A stretch of 64,000 nucleotides of DNA from Litorimonas sp964352855 (lineage in GTDB: Bacteria; Pseudomonadota; Alphaproteobacteria; Caulobacterales; Maricaulaceae): NCBI GenBank assembly GCA_964352855.1, contig CAYGTR010000001.1:159197-223196 (forward strand), written 5' to 3'. A program made the translations under genes and the position numbers. Under the pieces are notes generated by a model. It was given only the letters and a program-made list of their open reading frames with translations, did no database searches and was not told where the DNA came from. Shown here in pieces: positions 52,936 through 60,455 of the stretch. Positions within the stretch are counted from its first letter, which is position 1, and every line of letters begins with the position of its first letter.

Positions 52936-53247
52936 ATGACAGCTTATATGATTATCACAGCGATCATCAAAGACCGTGATGCTTTTATTCAGGGATATAG
53001 TAAAGCGACTGCGCCATTGGTCGCTAGATTTGGCGGGCATTATGTTATGCGGGCTCCCGATGCCTTGCTTCTCGAAGGTGATTTTGGCCATGGCGGATCT
53101 ATGGCGATCTCTGAGTGGCCCGATAAAGAGTCGGCTTTGGCGTTTTGGAATAGTCCTGAATATGCTGAGGCCAAAAAGCTCCGCGAAGGTCTCGCAGAGG
53201 TTCAGGTCTTATTAATTCAGGCGCCGAAATTTACGACGGATGAATAG
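52936..53247 (+). CDS. DUF1330 family protein
   Basis: 103 residues: MTAYMIITAIIKDRDAFIQG, YSKATAPLVARFGGHYVMRA, LEGDFGHGGSMAISEWPDKE and AFWNSPEYAEAKKLREGLA. DUF1330 is a small dimeric alpha/beta-barrel family of unknown function. It follows the symporter by 41 nt and ends 4 nt before the convergent DUF3598 gene. Confidence 0.9.
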   Translation: MTAYMIITAIIKDRDAFIQGYSKATAPLVARFGGHYVMRAPDALLLEGDFGHGGSMAISEWPDKESALAFWNSPEYAEAKKLREGLAEVQVLLIQAPKFTTDE

Positions 53248-53251
53248 GGGC

Positions 53252-53752
53252 TTATTGCCCCGTCCAATCATCACTGATTTTACGCTCATCGACAAGGGTA
53301 CGGGAAAACAGCGCGTCATTTTTAAACCAATGCCATGTGCGCGCGCGTTTCTGTCCGTCATCAGAGATTTGAATCATCTCATAAAGATAAAGGTCAGGCT
53401 CACCCGTCCGTGTCCAATTTAAGACGGTTGTCCGACCATGTGTGTCGAGCGTCATGTCTGCGGCCCAGCCTTGAATGAAATCATTATCCCACCAAAGGCG
53501 ACCATCTTTTATTGCAGCCGGAAAATCACGCGTTTCCGTGCGGCCATCATCCCATGTGTAATAATTTGTCTGGTGATAAAGCACATCACTGTCTGTTGGG
53601 AACCGGCATACAAGCTTTGATTTATGCTCATCCACCTTATTGCCGTCTTTATCATAATGACGATAGACGCCTTCCCACACACCCTCATGTCGAGCCAGAA
53701 CGGGATGCCGTTTTTTTAACTCATTGACAGTTGTGATTTCTGCAGCGCTCAT
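53252..53752 (-). CDS. DUF3598-like protein
   Basis: 166 residues from the ATG at 53752, which has a perfect GGAGG 5 nt upstream; a longer TTG start is less likely. The protein is a lipocalin-like barrel by its pattern: RHEGVWEGVYRHYDKDGN, YHQTNYYTWDDGRTETRDF, RLWWDNDFIQGW and TWHWFKNDALFSRTLVDER. These fit DUF3598 from memory. The role is unknown; binding a hydrophobic ligand would be typical of the fold. An FNR-like box lies 61 nt upstream. Confidence 0.7.
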   Translation of the reverse strand: MSAAEITTVNELKKRHPVLARHEGVWEGVYRHYDKDGNKVDEHKSKLVCRFPTDSDVLYHQTNYYTWDDGRTETRDFPAAIKDGRLWWDNDFIQGWAADMTLDTHGRTTVLNWTRTGEPDLYLYEMIQISDDGQKRARTWHWFKNDALFSRTLVDERKISDDWTGQ

Positions 53753-53812
53753 AGCGGCCTCCAAGACATGTTACAAATTTGAGGTGTTTTAGCGCCTTAG
53801 CTTTCATGGGAG

Positions 53813-53826
53813 TTGAGAAATCTCAA
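53813..53826. promoter_or_regulatory. FNR/FixK-like palindrome
   Basis: TTGAGAAATCTCAA has perfect half-sites TTGAG-N4-CTCAA and fits TTGA-N6-TCAA exactly. It lies 61 nt before the DUF3598 start and just after the 3' end of the Crp/Fnr gene. Confidence 0.5.
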
Positions 53827-53840
53827 CAACTCAGTGCGAC

Positions 53841-54560
53841 TTAAACACTCCCGCGATGCTGCGTGAAATCTTCTCGTCCACCAAGATCGCGAATACAGTC
53901 TATTTTCAAAATATCGCAAGAGTGAGAGTCCTTAAAGGTGATGATTTCGCTTTTCTTTAAGGAGGAAAAAGCCCGACTCACCGTTTCGATCGTCAGGCCC
54001 AGAAAATCGGCAATGTCCAGACGGGTCATCGGCAAATCAATATGGTCACTTTTTTGGCGTGGGCCGTCCACTGAAAACCGTGCCTGATTAGCCCGGAGGT
54101 ATAGCAGAAAAGATGCGACCCGTTCGACGGCGGAGCGCTGACCAATTGTATAAATGTGGTCATGCGCGCTTTCGAGAATACGCGTCAGAACAACCCGAAA
54201 ATTTGAGGCGAATTTAGGCGTTGTTTCCAATGCGCGTTCCAGCGCAGCCCGGGGATAACAAATCGCTGTCACAGGTGTCAGAGCGGTTGCCAAATTTGGA
54301 TAAGCCGGCGTGGAAGAGGCACCGAGTATTTGTCTTGCGCCCATAAAAGCAAGTATCTGGCGGCGACCGTCCCGCCCGTTTCGCGCTAAAGCGACGGTGC
54401 CTTCAATAATATCGTAAAAATAATCAGTGCGTTCACCCTCGGTGATCAGGTGTTTTCCGGGCGCAAAATGACGCTCCCGCCCCTCATTAAATAAGTGGTT
54501 CAAAGCAGGGCTATTTTCGCCCTCCGTCATTTCACCTAAATGTCCACGTCGTTCGATCAT
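53841..54560 (-). CDS. Crp/Fnr-family transcription regulator (FixK-like)
   Basis: 239 residues: an N-terminal cyclic-nucleotide-binding fold (ITEGERTDYFYDIIEGTVAL, 40-60), a dimerisation helix around 125-160, and a C-terminal winged helix-turn-helix with DLPMTRLDIADFLGLTIETV. The recognition helix has ETVSR at 192-196, the residues by which FNR and FixK read TTGA half-sites. It lacks the N-terminal cysteine cluster of FNR, so it should not hold an oxygen-sensing FeS centre. Two exact TTGA-N6-TCAA palindromes lie at 30148 and 53813, so it may regulate this block; that is inference. Confidence 0.9.
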   Translation of the reverse strand: MIERRGHLGEMTEGENSPALNHLFNEGRERHFAPGKHLITEGERTDYFYDIIEGTVALARNGRDGRRQILAFMGARQILGASSTPAYPNLATALTPVTAICYPRAALERALETTPKFASNFRVVLTRILESAHDHIYTIGQRSAVERVASFLLYLRANQARFSVDGPRQKSDHIDLPMTRLDIADFLGLTIETVSRAFSSLKKSEIITFKDSHSCDILKIDCIRDLGGREDFTQHRGSV

Positions 54561-54591
54561 GTTATGTTGTTAATGCGGATTTTAAATTGCT

Positions 54592-55998
54592 TCAAGAGCC
54601 ATCAATGATAGCGAAGGCGGTATTTTCAGCACTTTCCATGGCGGCTTCCATTCCGGTGTGTAAAAGTCCTAAATGCTCCCCCGCAAAATGGAGGGCACCT
54701 ACAGACTGTCCCATTGTCTCCGCCCATTCCGAAGCCTGCCCCGGTGCCCAATGCATATAAGCGCCATTTGCGAACGGGTTTGTTTCTGTCCAATTGACTG
54801 TGTTTAAAACTTCGACTTTGTTTTTTGTGACCGGGCGGATGGTGTGCAGCACATCCAAGAAGAGAGAGCGTCTTTCGGTCTCATTGCGCTGCCCCATTTT
54901 TCGGGCCGGTTCACCGTTAATCCAGGCGCGAAACAGTCCTGTCGGTCTTCCGTCCGCGGCACGATTGGCAAATATGCGTTCTATAGGGCTATCCGTCCAC
55001 ATATCAGCGGGGAGTCCGTCATTTTCCCAAAAGGGTGAGCTTGCACGGAAATGGACTTGAAAAATCTGCGTATAAGGCAATGCGCCAATCGCCGCGCGTT
55101 GTATTTCAGATAAGGGGGCGTCCAATTGAATATTGCGTAGCGCGCCGAAAGGCAAAGTACAAACGGCTTGCTTGGCTCTGAGTGTTTTACCGCTTTCGAG
55201 CGTTACCTCGACGCCGGACGCTAATGTTTTAATATGTTTGATTTTTGCATTATATCTTACAGGACGCGGCAAACGCTTCGCCATAGCTTCGGTCAATCGT
55301 TGCGATCCGTCTTTGACGAAATAGCCCGTCCCCATACCGCGCGATTGCGCATAGAGCTGCATCGTGCGGTGCAGGTTTAACATGGAATAGTTAGAGAGTT
55401 GATTGCCGTTCAAGGCGCGCTCCACAACGGCCATAGCCTCATCAGAAAAATTTTGCGTTTTCAGAAGGTCGAGTGCTGAGATATCCGCCTTAGCCGTTGC
55501 CTGCCGCCAATCATCCGCTGCCGTAAAGAGGCGGGCCTGTCCGGCAAAACGAAAAAGGGGTGCGCTGGGGGTGCTGCCTGCAAAGGGTTTTGGGAATAGA
55601 GGTAAAGCCTTAAAGCCCGCTTCATCAAACCATTTGTCCTGATAAAAATAGCCTGTTTCACGAGGTTTCGGTACATCCTCCACTAAAGTCACATTGAGCT
55701 TTCGTGCCGTATCAATGATGCGGGCATAGCTCGCCCCGATTTGTTCGCCGCCGCCTTCAGTGTAACCCTCTGAGTGCGTCAGCGTATATAAACGACCGCC
55801 GGGACGCGGATTGGCTTCTAAGACGAGAACCTCATATCCTGTTTCACTTAGCAATTGCGCCGAATGCAGGCCCGATAGTCCGGCCCCCATCACGATAATA
55901 TCCGCGTCTTGTGTTTTTGTTGAGGGTTGGCAGGCGGGCAGGGCAAGACTTGCGCCTACACCCGCTAAAACGATCCGTCGATTAAGCGCTCTTGTCAT
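54592..55998 (-). CDS. FAD-dependent amine oxidase, Tat-type export signal
   Basis: 468 residues. The N-terminus has a twin arginine (NRRIVLAGVGASLALPAC) with a lipobox Cys23, so export and lipidation are likely. The FAD fold has ADIIVMGAGLSGLHSAQLL, VLVLEANPRPGGRLYTL and a C-terminal FAGEHLGLLHTGMEAAMES typical of flavin monoamine oxidases. The substrate would be an amine or a related compound in the periplasm. It is 31 nt upstream of the regulator gene on the same strand. Confidence 0.88.
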   Translation of the reverse strand: MTRALNRRIVLAGVGASLALPACQPSTKTQDADIIVMGAGLSGLHSAQLLSETGYEVLVLEANPRPGGRLYTLTHSEGYTEGGGEQIGASYARIIDTARKLNVTLVEDVPKPRETGYFYQDKWFDEAGFKALPLFPKPFAGSTPSAPLFRFAGQARLFTAADDWRQATAKADISALDLLKTQNFSDEAMAVVERALNGNQLSNYSMLNLHRTMQLYAQSRGMGTGYFVKDGSQRLTEAMAKRLPRPVRYNAKIKHIKTLASGVEVTLESGKTLRAKQAVCTLPFGALRNIQLDAPLSEIQRAAIGALPYTQIFQVHFRASSPFWENDGLPADMWTDSPIERIFANRAADGRPTGLFRAWINGEPARKMGQRNETERRSLFLDVLHTIRPVTKNKVEVLNTVNWTETNPFANGAYMHWAPGQASEWAETMGQSVGALHFAGEHLGLLHTGMEAAMESAENTAFAIIDGS

Positions 55999-56065
55999 AG
56001 GTCAATGCTTTCCAAACGCTGCGTTTCATGAGTATAAAGATATTAATAGGATTTTGGGGAAATTT

Positions 56066-57529
56066 ATGACTGACATTTCGCAAAGCGGTCAGAAGACGCA
56101 AGCCATGTCTAAGCTGGAGGAATGGAAGAATGGGTGGCCGATCGTGGTGGCTTCCCTTGTCGGCATTGCTTTATGTTTGAGCCCGCTGCCTTATTGGGCA
56201 CTTATTGTTATAGGTTCGGAATTAGCGGCTGAGTTTGGCTGGAGCCGACCTGTGATTACGGCAGGTTTTCTCTTCATGACAACAGGTGTCTTAATCGGCG
56301 CACCTCTCGCGGGCCAGCTCGTTGATAGATACGGAGCCAGACGGGTCTTACTACCTTCTATTGTCGCCTTAGGTATCGGCACAAGTTCTTTTGCACTAAT
56401 GACATCTAATCCAGCCGTATTTTACTTTATTTTCTTTGTAACAGCTTTTTTCGGCTCTGCGACGCTTCCGATTACGTGGTCTAAAGCCATCGTGAATAAT
56501 TTTGACAAACATCGCGGTTTGGCGCTTGGTATCGCGCTGACGGGCACAGGGCTCTACGGATTTATCGCGACGCCCAGTATCCAACTGATGATTGATACTT
56601 TTGGTTGGCGATGGGCTTATGTCAGCGTCGGCGTTTTGCCCGTTTTATTTTCTCTGCCTTTGGCGTCTTTCCTGTTCCGTGATCACAAAGAAGAAAAAGC
56701 TTTAGCAGCGGTTGATAACTCTGCCTCCGTGTCCCTGAAAAGCTGGATTTGGAAACCTATTTTCATTGCGGCCATTTTATGCGTCAGCTTTATTTATATC
56801 ATCTCACAGCCCAACGGTGTGTATCTTGTTTTGATCCTGATGCTGACCTTTTTTCTCGGCTATGTGGGTTATATTTATCTCAGCAGTAAAGACACGGGCG
56901 AGGTCAGCACTTTGCCGGGCCTATCTATTCGAGAGATTTATGCTGATTACCGTTTCTGGATAATCCTGTTTGCGTTTATTATTTTAGGGGCAGTGGTTTC
57001 CGGAATTATTGCCAATTCCAAATTCATCTTGTTAGACAAAGGATATACGGATAGCCAATCAACGAACATGTTTATTGGCGCCGGCGTTATTGGGCTGTCT
57101 ACACTTGTTGGGCGTCTTGTGGGGGGCTTCCTTGTTGACTTTATATGGGCACCTCTTGTGGCCTTCATCTTTATGTCGATACCTGCCATTGGCTGCTATA
57201 TTTTGATGAATGATTATTCGCTTGCCCTGAACACCTTTGCCTTGATCACAGTGGGTCTGGCAGCAGGGGTAGAGTTTGATCTTATGGCCTATTTTGTTTC
57301 ACGTTACTTTGGCACGAAATCCTATGGTCGCATTTATGGTCTGGTGTATGCCGCCTTTGGATTAGGCTCAGGCTCGTCGCCCATTATCTTTAATCTGCTG
57401 CGTGGCGATAGCCCGGATTATTCAAGTGTGCTTGCCATAGCCGCGTTTGGATTTTTGATAGGGGGGGCGATACTACTGACACTCGGAAAATATCGAGACT
57501 TTGGCGATTCGGCAGGGCATGGCCACTAA
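56066..57529 (+). CDS. MFS transporter, monocarboxylate-type look
   Basis: 487 residues from the ATG at 56066 with GGGGA just upstream; the longer frame lies in the divergent gene and is discarded. About 12 hydrophobic segments are present, with LAGQLVDRYGARRVLLPSIV between segments 2 and 3 and WSRPVITAGFLFMTTGVLIG at the start. This pattern is seen in the monocarboxylate/oxalate branch of MFS. It is the first gene of a three-gene operon with a Baeyer-Villiger monooxygenase and an esterase. Confidence 0.88.
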   Translation: MTDISQSGQKTQAMSKLEEWKNGWPIVVASLVGIALCLSPLPYWALIVIGSELAAEFGWSRPVITAGFLFMTTGVLIGAPLAGQLVDRYGARRVLLPSIVALGIGTSSFALMTSNPAVFYFIFFVTAFFGSATLPITWSKAIVNNFDKHRGLALGIALTGTGLYGFIATPSIQLMIDTFGWRWAYVSVGVLPVLFSLPLASFLFRDHKEEKALAAVDNSASVSLKSWIWKPIFIAAILCVSFIYIISQPNGVYLVLILMLTFFLGYVGYIYLSSKDTGEVSTLPGLSIREIYADYRFWIILFAFIILGAVVSGIIANSKFILLDKGYTDSQSTNMFIGAGVIGLSTLVGRLVGGFLVDFIWAPLVAFIFMSIPAIGCYILMNDYSLALNTFALITVGLAAGVEFDLMAYFVSRYFGTKSYGRIYGLVYAAFGLGSGSSPIIFNLLRGDSPDYSSVLAIAAFGFLIGGAILLTLGKYRDFGDSAGHGH

Positions 57530-58961
57530 ATATAAGACGCTTATTATTGGTGCAGGATTTGGCGGCTTATGCATGGCCGCCAAATTAAAAGAAAAAGGCG
57601 ACAATGATTTTCTCATAATCGAGAAAGGCGAGGGTGTCGGTGGGACATGGCGGGAAAACAGCTATCCTGGTGCGGGCTGTGATATTCCGAGTGCGCTCTA
57701 TTCCTATTCCTTTGCGCGCAAATATGACTGGCAATCCAAATGGGCAAAGCAGCCTGAAATACTCGCCTATATCGAAAAATGTGTCGATGACTTTGGATTA
57801 AGACCCCATCTGAGTTTCAACACGAGTGTTAAAGAAGCCGCGTTCAAAACAGACCATTGGGTTATCACACTGAATAATGATGAGCGCCTGACCTGTCAGT
57901 TTTTGGTCAGCGCCGTCGGACAGTTACATCACCCTAAAACGCCAGATTTCGTAGGATTGAATAAATTTAAAGGCAAAGCCTTTCATTCTGCCAGATGGGA
58001 TCACGCTGTTAATTTATCGGATAAGCGTGTCGCTGTGATCGGGAACGCCGCCAGCGCGGTGCAGCTGATACCCAAAGTCGCGAAACAGGCCAAATCGCTG
58101 ACCGTTTATCACCGAAGTGCCAATTGGGTTGTGGGTAAAGAAAAACTGCCATTTTGGATCGTTGAACGGATGATGGGCCCGCTTTTCAAAAAATTCGGAA
58201 ATTTTGATCGCTTTCAAACCTGGGCTTTAGGAGAGTTTGGTTTGTGGCGCATGATTAAGCGTGACCCAATGACCTCTTGGATAGGCCGTCGATGGTTTCG
58301 CAAGAACCTGAAACAATCTGTCACCGATAAAGCTTTGCAGGAAAAGCTCACACCGGATTATCCGATTGGGGCGAAACGGGTTCTACTCTCGGACGATTTC
58401 TTCCCGGCGCTCATGCGGGATAATGTCGACCTTGTTTTTGAGGGTGTGAAAACCTTTGATGAAAACGGCATCATTGATAGCGCCGGGATCACCCGCCAAC
58501 ATGACGTTGTTGTTTTCGCGACAGGGTTTTATTCCAACCCATTTTTGAAAGAAATTGATGTCCTTGGTGAAGCCTCTCAATCCTTGAAAGAGACGTGGCA
58601 CGAGGGCGCTTATGCCTATTACGGCACAATGACATCGGGTTTCCCAAATCTATTTATTCTCTATGGGCCAAATACCAACACGGGGCACAGTTCGATTATC
58701 TTCAAATTAGAGCAACAGGTTGGCTATGTGATGCAGCTTATGTCGCGCGCAGGCGACGGTCATATTAACGTCAAGCCTGATGCGGAAGGTAGCTATAACG
58801 AAAAGGTTCAAGCTCGATTATCAAAGCTCGCATGGGCCAAGATAGAGGAGAGTTGGTACAAAGATGGCGACCGCGTCACCAATAACTGGCCGGGGTCGTC
58901 TTGGGAGTTTAAACGTAAGATGTCCAAGCCCGATTGGTCGGCTTTCGAGGTCTCAAAATGA
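57519..58961 (+). CDS. Baeyer-Villiger monooxygenase (type I, FAD/NADPH)
   Basis: 480 residues from the ATG at 57519, overlapping the MFS gene by 11 nt. It has two nucleotide-binding motifs: GAGFGGLCMAAK at 11 and VIGNAASAVQLIPKVA around 172. Between them lies the type I fingerprint FKGKAFHSARWD at 150-161 (FxGxxxHxxxW[PD]). ATGF occurs near 345. It inserts oxygen next to a ketone to give an ester or lactone, with the esterase encoded 4 nt overlapped downstream able to cleave it. The natural ketone is unknown. Confidence 0.93.
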   Translation: MATKYKTLIIGAGFGGLCMAAKLKEKGDNDFLIIEKGEGVGGTWRENSYPGAGCDIPSALYSYSFARKYDWQSKWAKQPEILAYIEKCVDDFGLRPHLSFNTSVKEAAFKTDHWVITLNNDERLTCQFLVSAVGQLHHPKTPDFVGLNKFKGKAFHSARWDHAVNLSDKRVAVIGNAASAVQLIPKVAKQAKSLTVYHRSANWVVGKEKLPFWIVERMMGPLFKKFGNFDRFQTWALGEFGLWRMIKRDPMTSWIGRRWFRKNLKQSVTDKALQEKLTPDYPIGAKRVLLSDDFFPALMRDNVDLVFEGVKTFDENGIIDSAGITRQHDVVVFATGFYSNPFLKEIDVLGEASQSLKETWHEGAYAYYGTMTSGFPNLFILYGPNTNTGHSSIIFKLEQQVGYVMQLMSRAGDGHINVKPDAEGSYNEKVQARLSKLAWAKIEESWYKDGDRVTNNWPGSSWEFKRKMSKPDWSAFEVSK

Positions 58962-59818
58962 CAACATTCAAATATAAACTTTTTGAAAATGTGTTACGGG
59001 TGCTGAATTATCGCGACCGTATTTTGAAAGATTTGCAGAAGCCGCGTATCAGGAGCGCCCGCCCCAAAGGGAAATATAAAGACCGATTTATGCGCTCAGA
59101 ATTTCAGGGGCGCACCGTGTGGACGGTTCATCCTAAATCCGGCGAAAGTGACTCTCGCTATGTCCATTTTCACGGCGGGGCGTATGTTTACCGTATCATT
59201 GATATTCATTTTCCGACAATCGCGGAATTAGCGGATAAAAGCAGTGTCAGCATTACCTTACCGGACTATCCGATATTCCCGCAAACAGCCCAAGAGACAC
59301 ACGACTGGAGTCACGCTTATTTCGACTCAGTCGTCAGCGAATATGGCTTAGAGAACGTCACAATTGGCGGCTGTTCAGCAGGCGGTAATCTGGCCTTAGC
59401 CGTCTTGCAAATGCGACGCGCGGCCCAAATGGATAACACTAGCGATGCCATTCTATGGTCGCCTTGGGTGGATATGACCATGACGCGAGATTATGTGTCG
59501 CATAATCCAAAAGAACCGCTGTTATCCGTCGAAGGTATCGTATCTTCGGGTGAACGCTTCATCGGTGGTCGTGAAGCGAATGAACCGCTCATTAGCCCCG
59601 TTTTCGCTGACCTAAAAGGCTTGTCCCAACTTCATATCTTCACGGGTCAAAAAGATTTGCTCTTTCCCCAAATCAAAGTGTTTGCGGATAAAGCGAAAGA
59701 GGCGGGCATTCTCAAAACCTATCGCGCCGAGCCAGACTTCGGTCATTATTGGATGTTCTACCCAACCAAAGATAGACATCGCACGATTAGCGAGATGGCG
59801 GATTTACTTCGTGGATGA
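58958..59818 (+). CDS. HSL-family alpha/beta hydrolase (esterase)
   Basis: 286 residues from the ATG at 58958 (ATGA overlap). Hormone-sensitive-lipase marks are the oxyanion HGGA at 72-75, the nucleophile Ser140 in GGCSAGG, Asp in FTGQKDLLFP and His in FGHYWMF. It fits an esterase or lactonase acting on the monooxygenase product. The 3' end overlaps the convergent AT-rich gene by 15 nt. Confidence 0.9.
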   Translation: MTTFKYKLFENVLRVLNYRDRILKDLQKPRIRSARPKGKYKDRFMRSEFQGRTVWTVHPKSGESDSRYVHFHGGAYVYRIIDIHFPTIAELADKSSVSITLPDYPIFPQTAQETHDWSHAYFDSVVSEYGLENVTIGGCSAGGNLALAVLQMRRAAQMDNTSDAILWSPWVDMTMTRDYVSHNPKEPLLSVEGIVSSGERFIGGREANEPLISPVFADLKGLSQLHIFTGQKDLLFPQIKVFADKAKEAGILKTYRAEPDFGHYWMFYPTKDRHRTISEMADLLRG

Positions 59819-60343
59819 GTTTAATTTTTCAATTTTCCTAACCCAATCAGCCCCCAATACTGAAATTGAGAGTTCATTCAGTTGGTCCCACGAGCCTGTT
59901 CTTTCTCCCGTTAGATGAATGACTTTTGTTAAATCAGGTGTGTAAAATCTAAGTTCATCATTAAAAGCAAACATGTGTTCATTTAACCTACTAATGAGTT
60001 CTGATAGCTCTATTAAGATAGCTCCTGAACTTGACCAACTTAAAGGAAAACAATAGCCCGTTGTTTCTGGATTGTCTGAAAAACATTGAGCAATCATTTC
60101 CAATTTTGTTCCAAAATTTTCTTCAAACTCTATTGTCGTAAAATTGGAATAACAAAATTTCGAATGCCAAAGGTGGCTGGCATTTATTTTATTATAGAGT
60201 GCGAGGGAGGTTTCTTGGTCGAGAAATGATATTTTCTTTCCAAAGACTTTCTCGAGTTTTTCTTGTTCACTACGCGTTTTAAGGCGTGTTTGTAGCTTAA
60301 CTCTTTTGGCGGTATTTACAGCATTATCTCTGCTTTTGGTCAT
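59804..60343 (-). CDS. hypothetical AT-rich protein
   Basis: 179 residues with no signal peptide or membrane segment. The N-terminal 35 residues are basic (MTKSRDNAVNTAKRVKLQTR). The rest has a helical and mixed character with FCYSNFTTIEFEENFGTKLE and NEHMFAFNDELRFYTPDLTK. I do not recognise a family. Two 60-nt lines counted here are 27 and 28 percent GC, so the gene looks foreign. It lies alone between an esterase and a terminator. Confidence 0.65.
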   Translation of the reverse strand: MTKSRDNAVNTAKRVKLQTRLKTRSEQEKLEKVFGKKISFLDQETSLALYNKINASHLWHSKFCYSNFTTIEFEENFGTKLEMIAQCFSDNPETTGYCFPLSWSSSGAILIELSELISRLNEHMFAFNDELRFYTPDLTKVIHLTGERTGSWDQLNELSISVLGADWVRKIEKLNSSTK

Positions 60344-60401
60344 TGCGAGAACATATCTAAATACACGTCGATGGCAATTCCTGCTTGTCTGAAAAGTTGA
60401 A

Positions 60402-60432
60402 ACAAAAAAAGCGCCTCATTTCTGAGGCGCTT
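60402..60432 (-). terminator. intrinsic terminator after the beta-oxidation pair
   Basis: The arms gcgcctca (60411-60418) and tgaggcgc (60423-60430) extend by two A-T pairs to a ten-pair stem with a 4-nt loop. On the minus strand it is followed by seven T (A run at 60404-60410), so it ends transcription of the FadJ-like gene. Confidence 0.92.
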
Positions 60433-60455
60433 CAACCTGATTAATTTAAAAAGTT

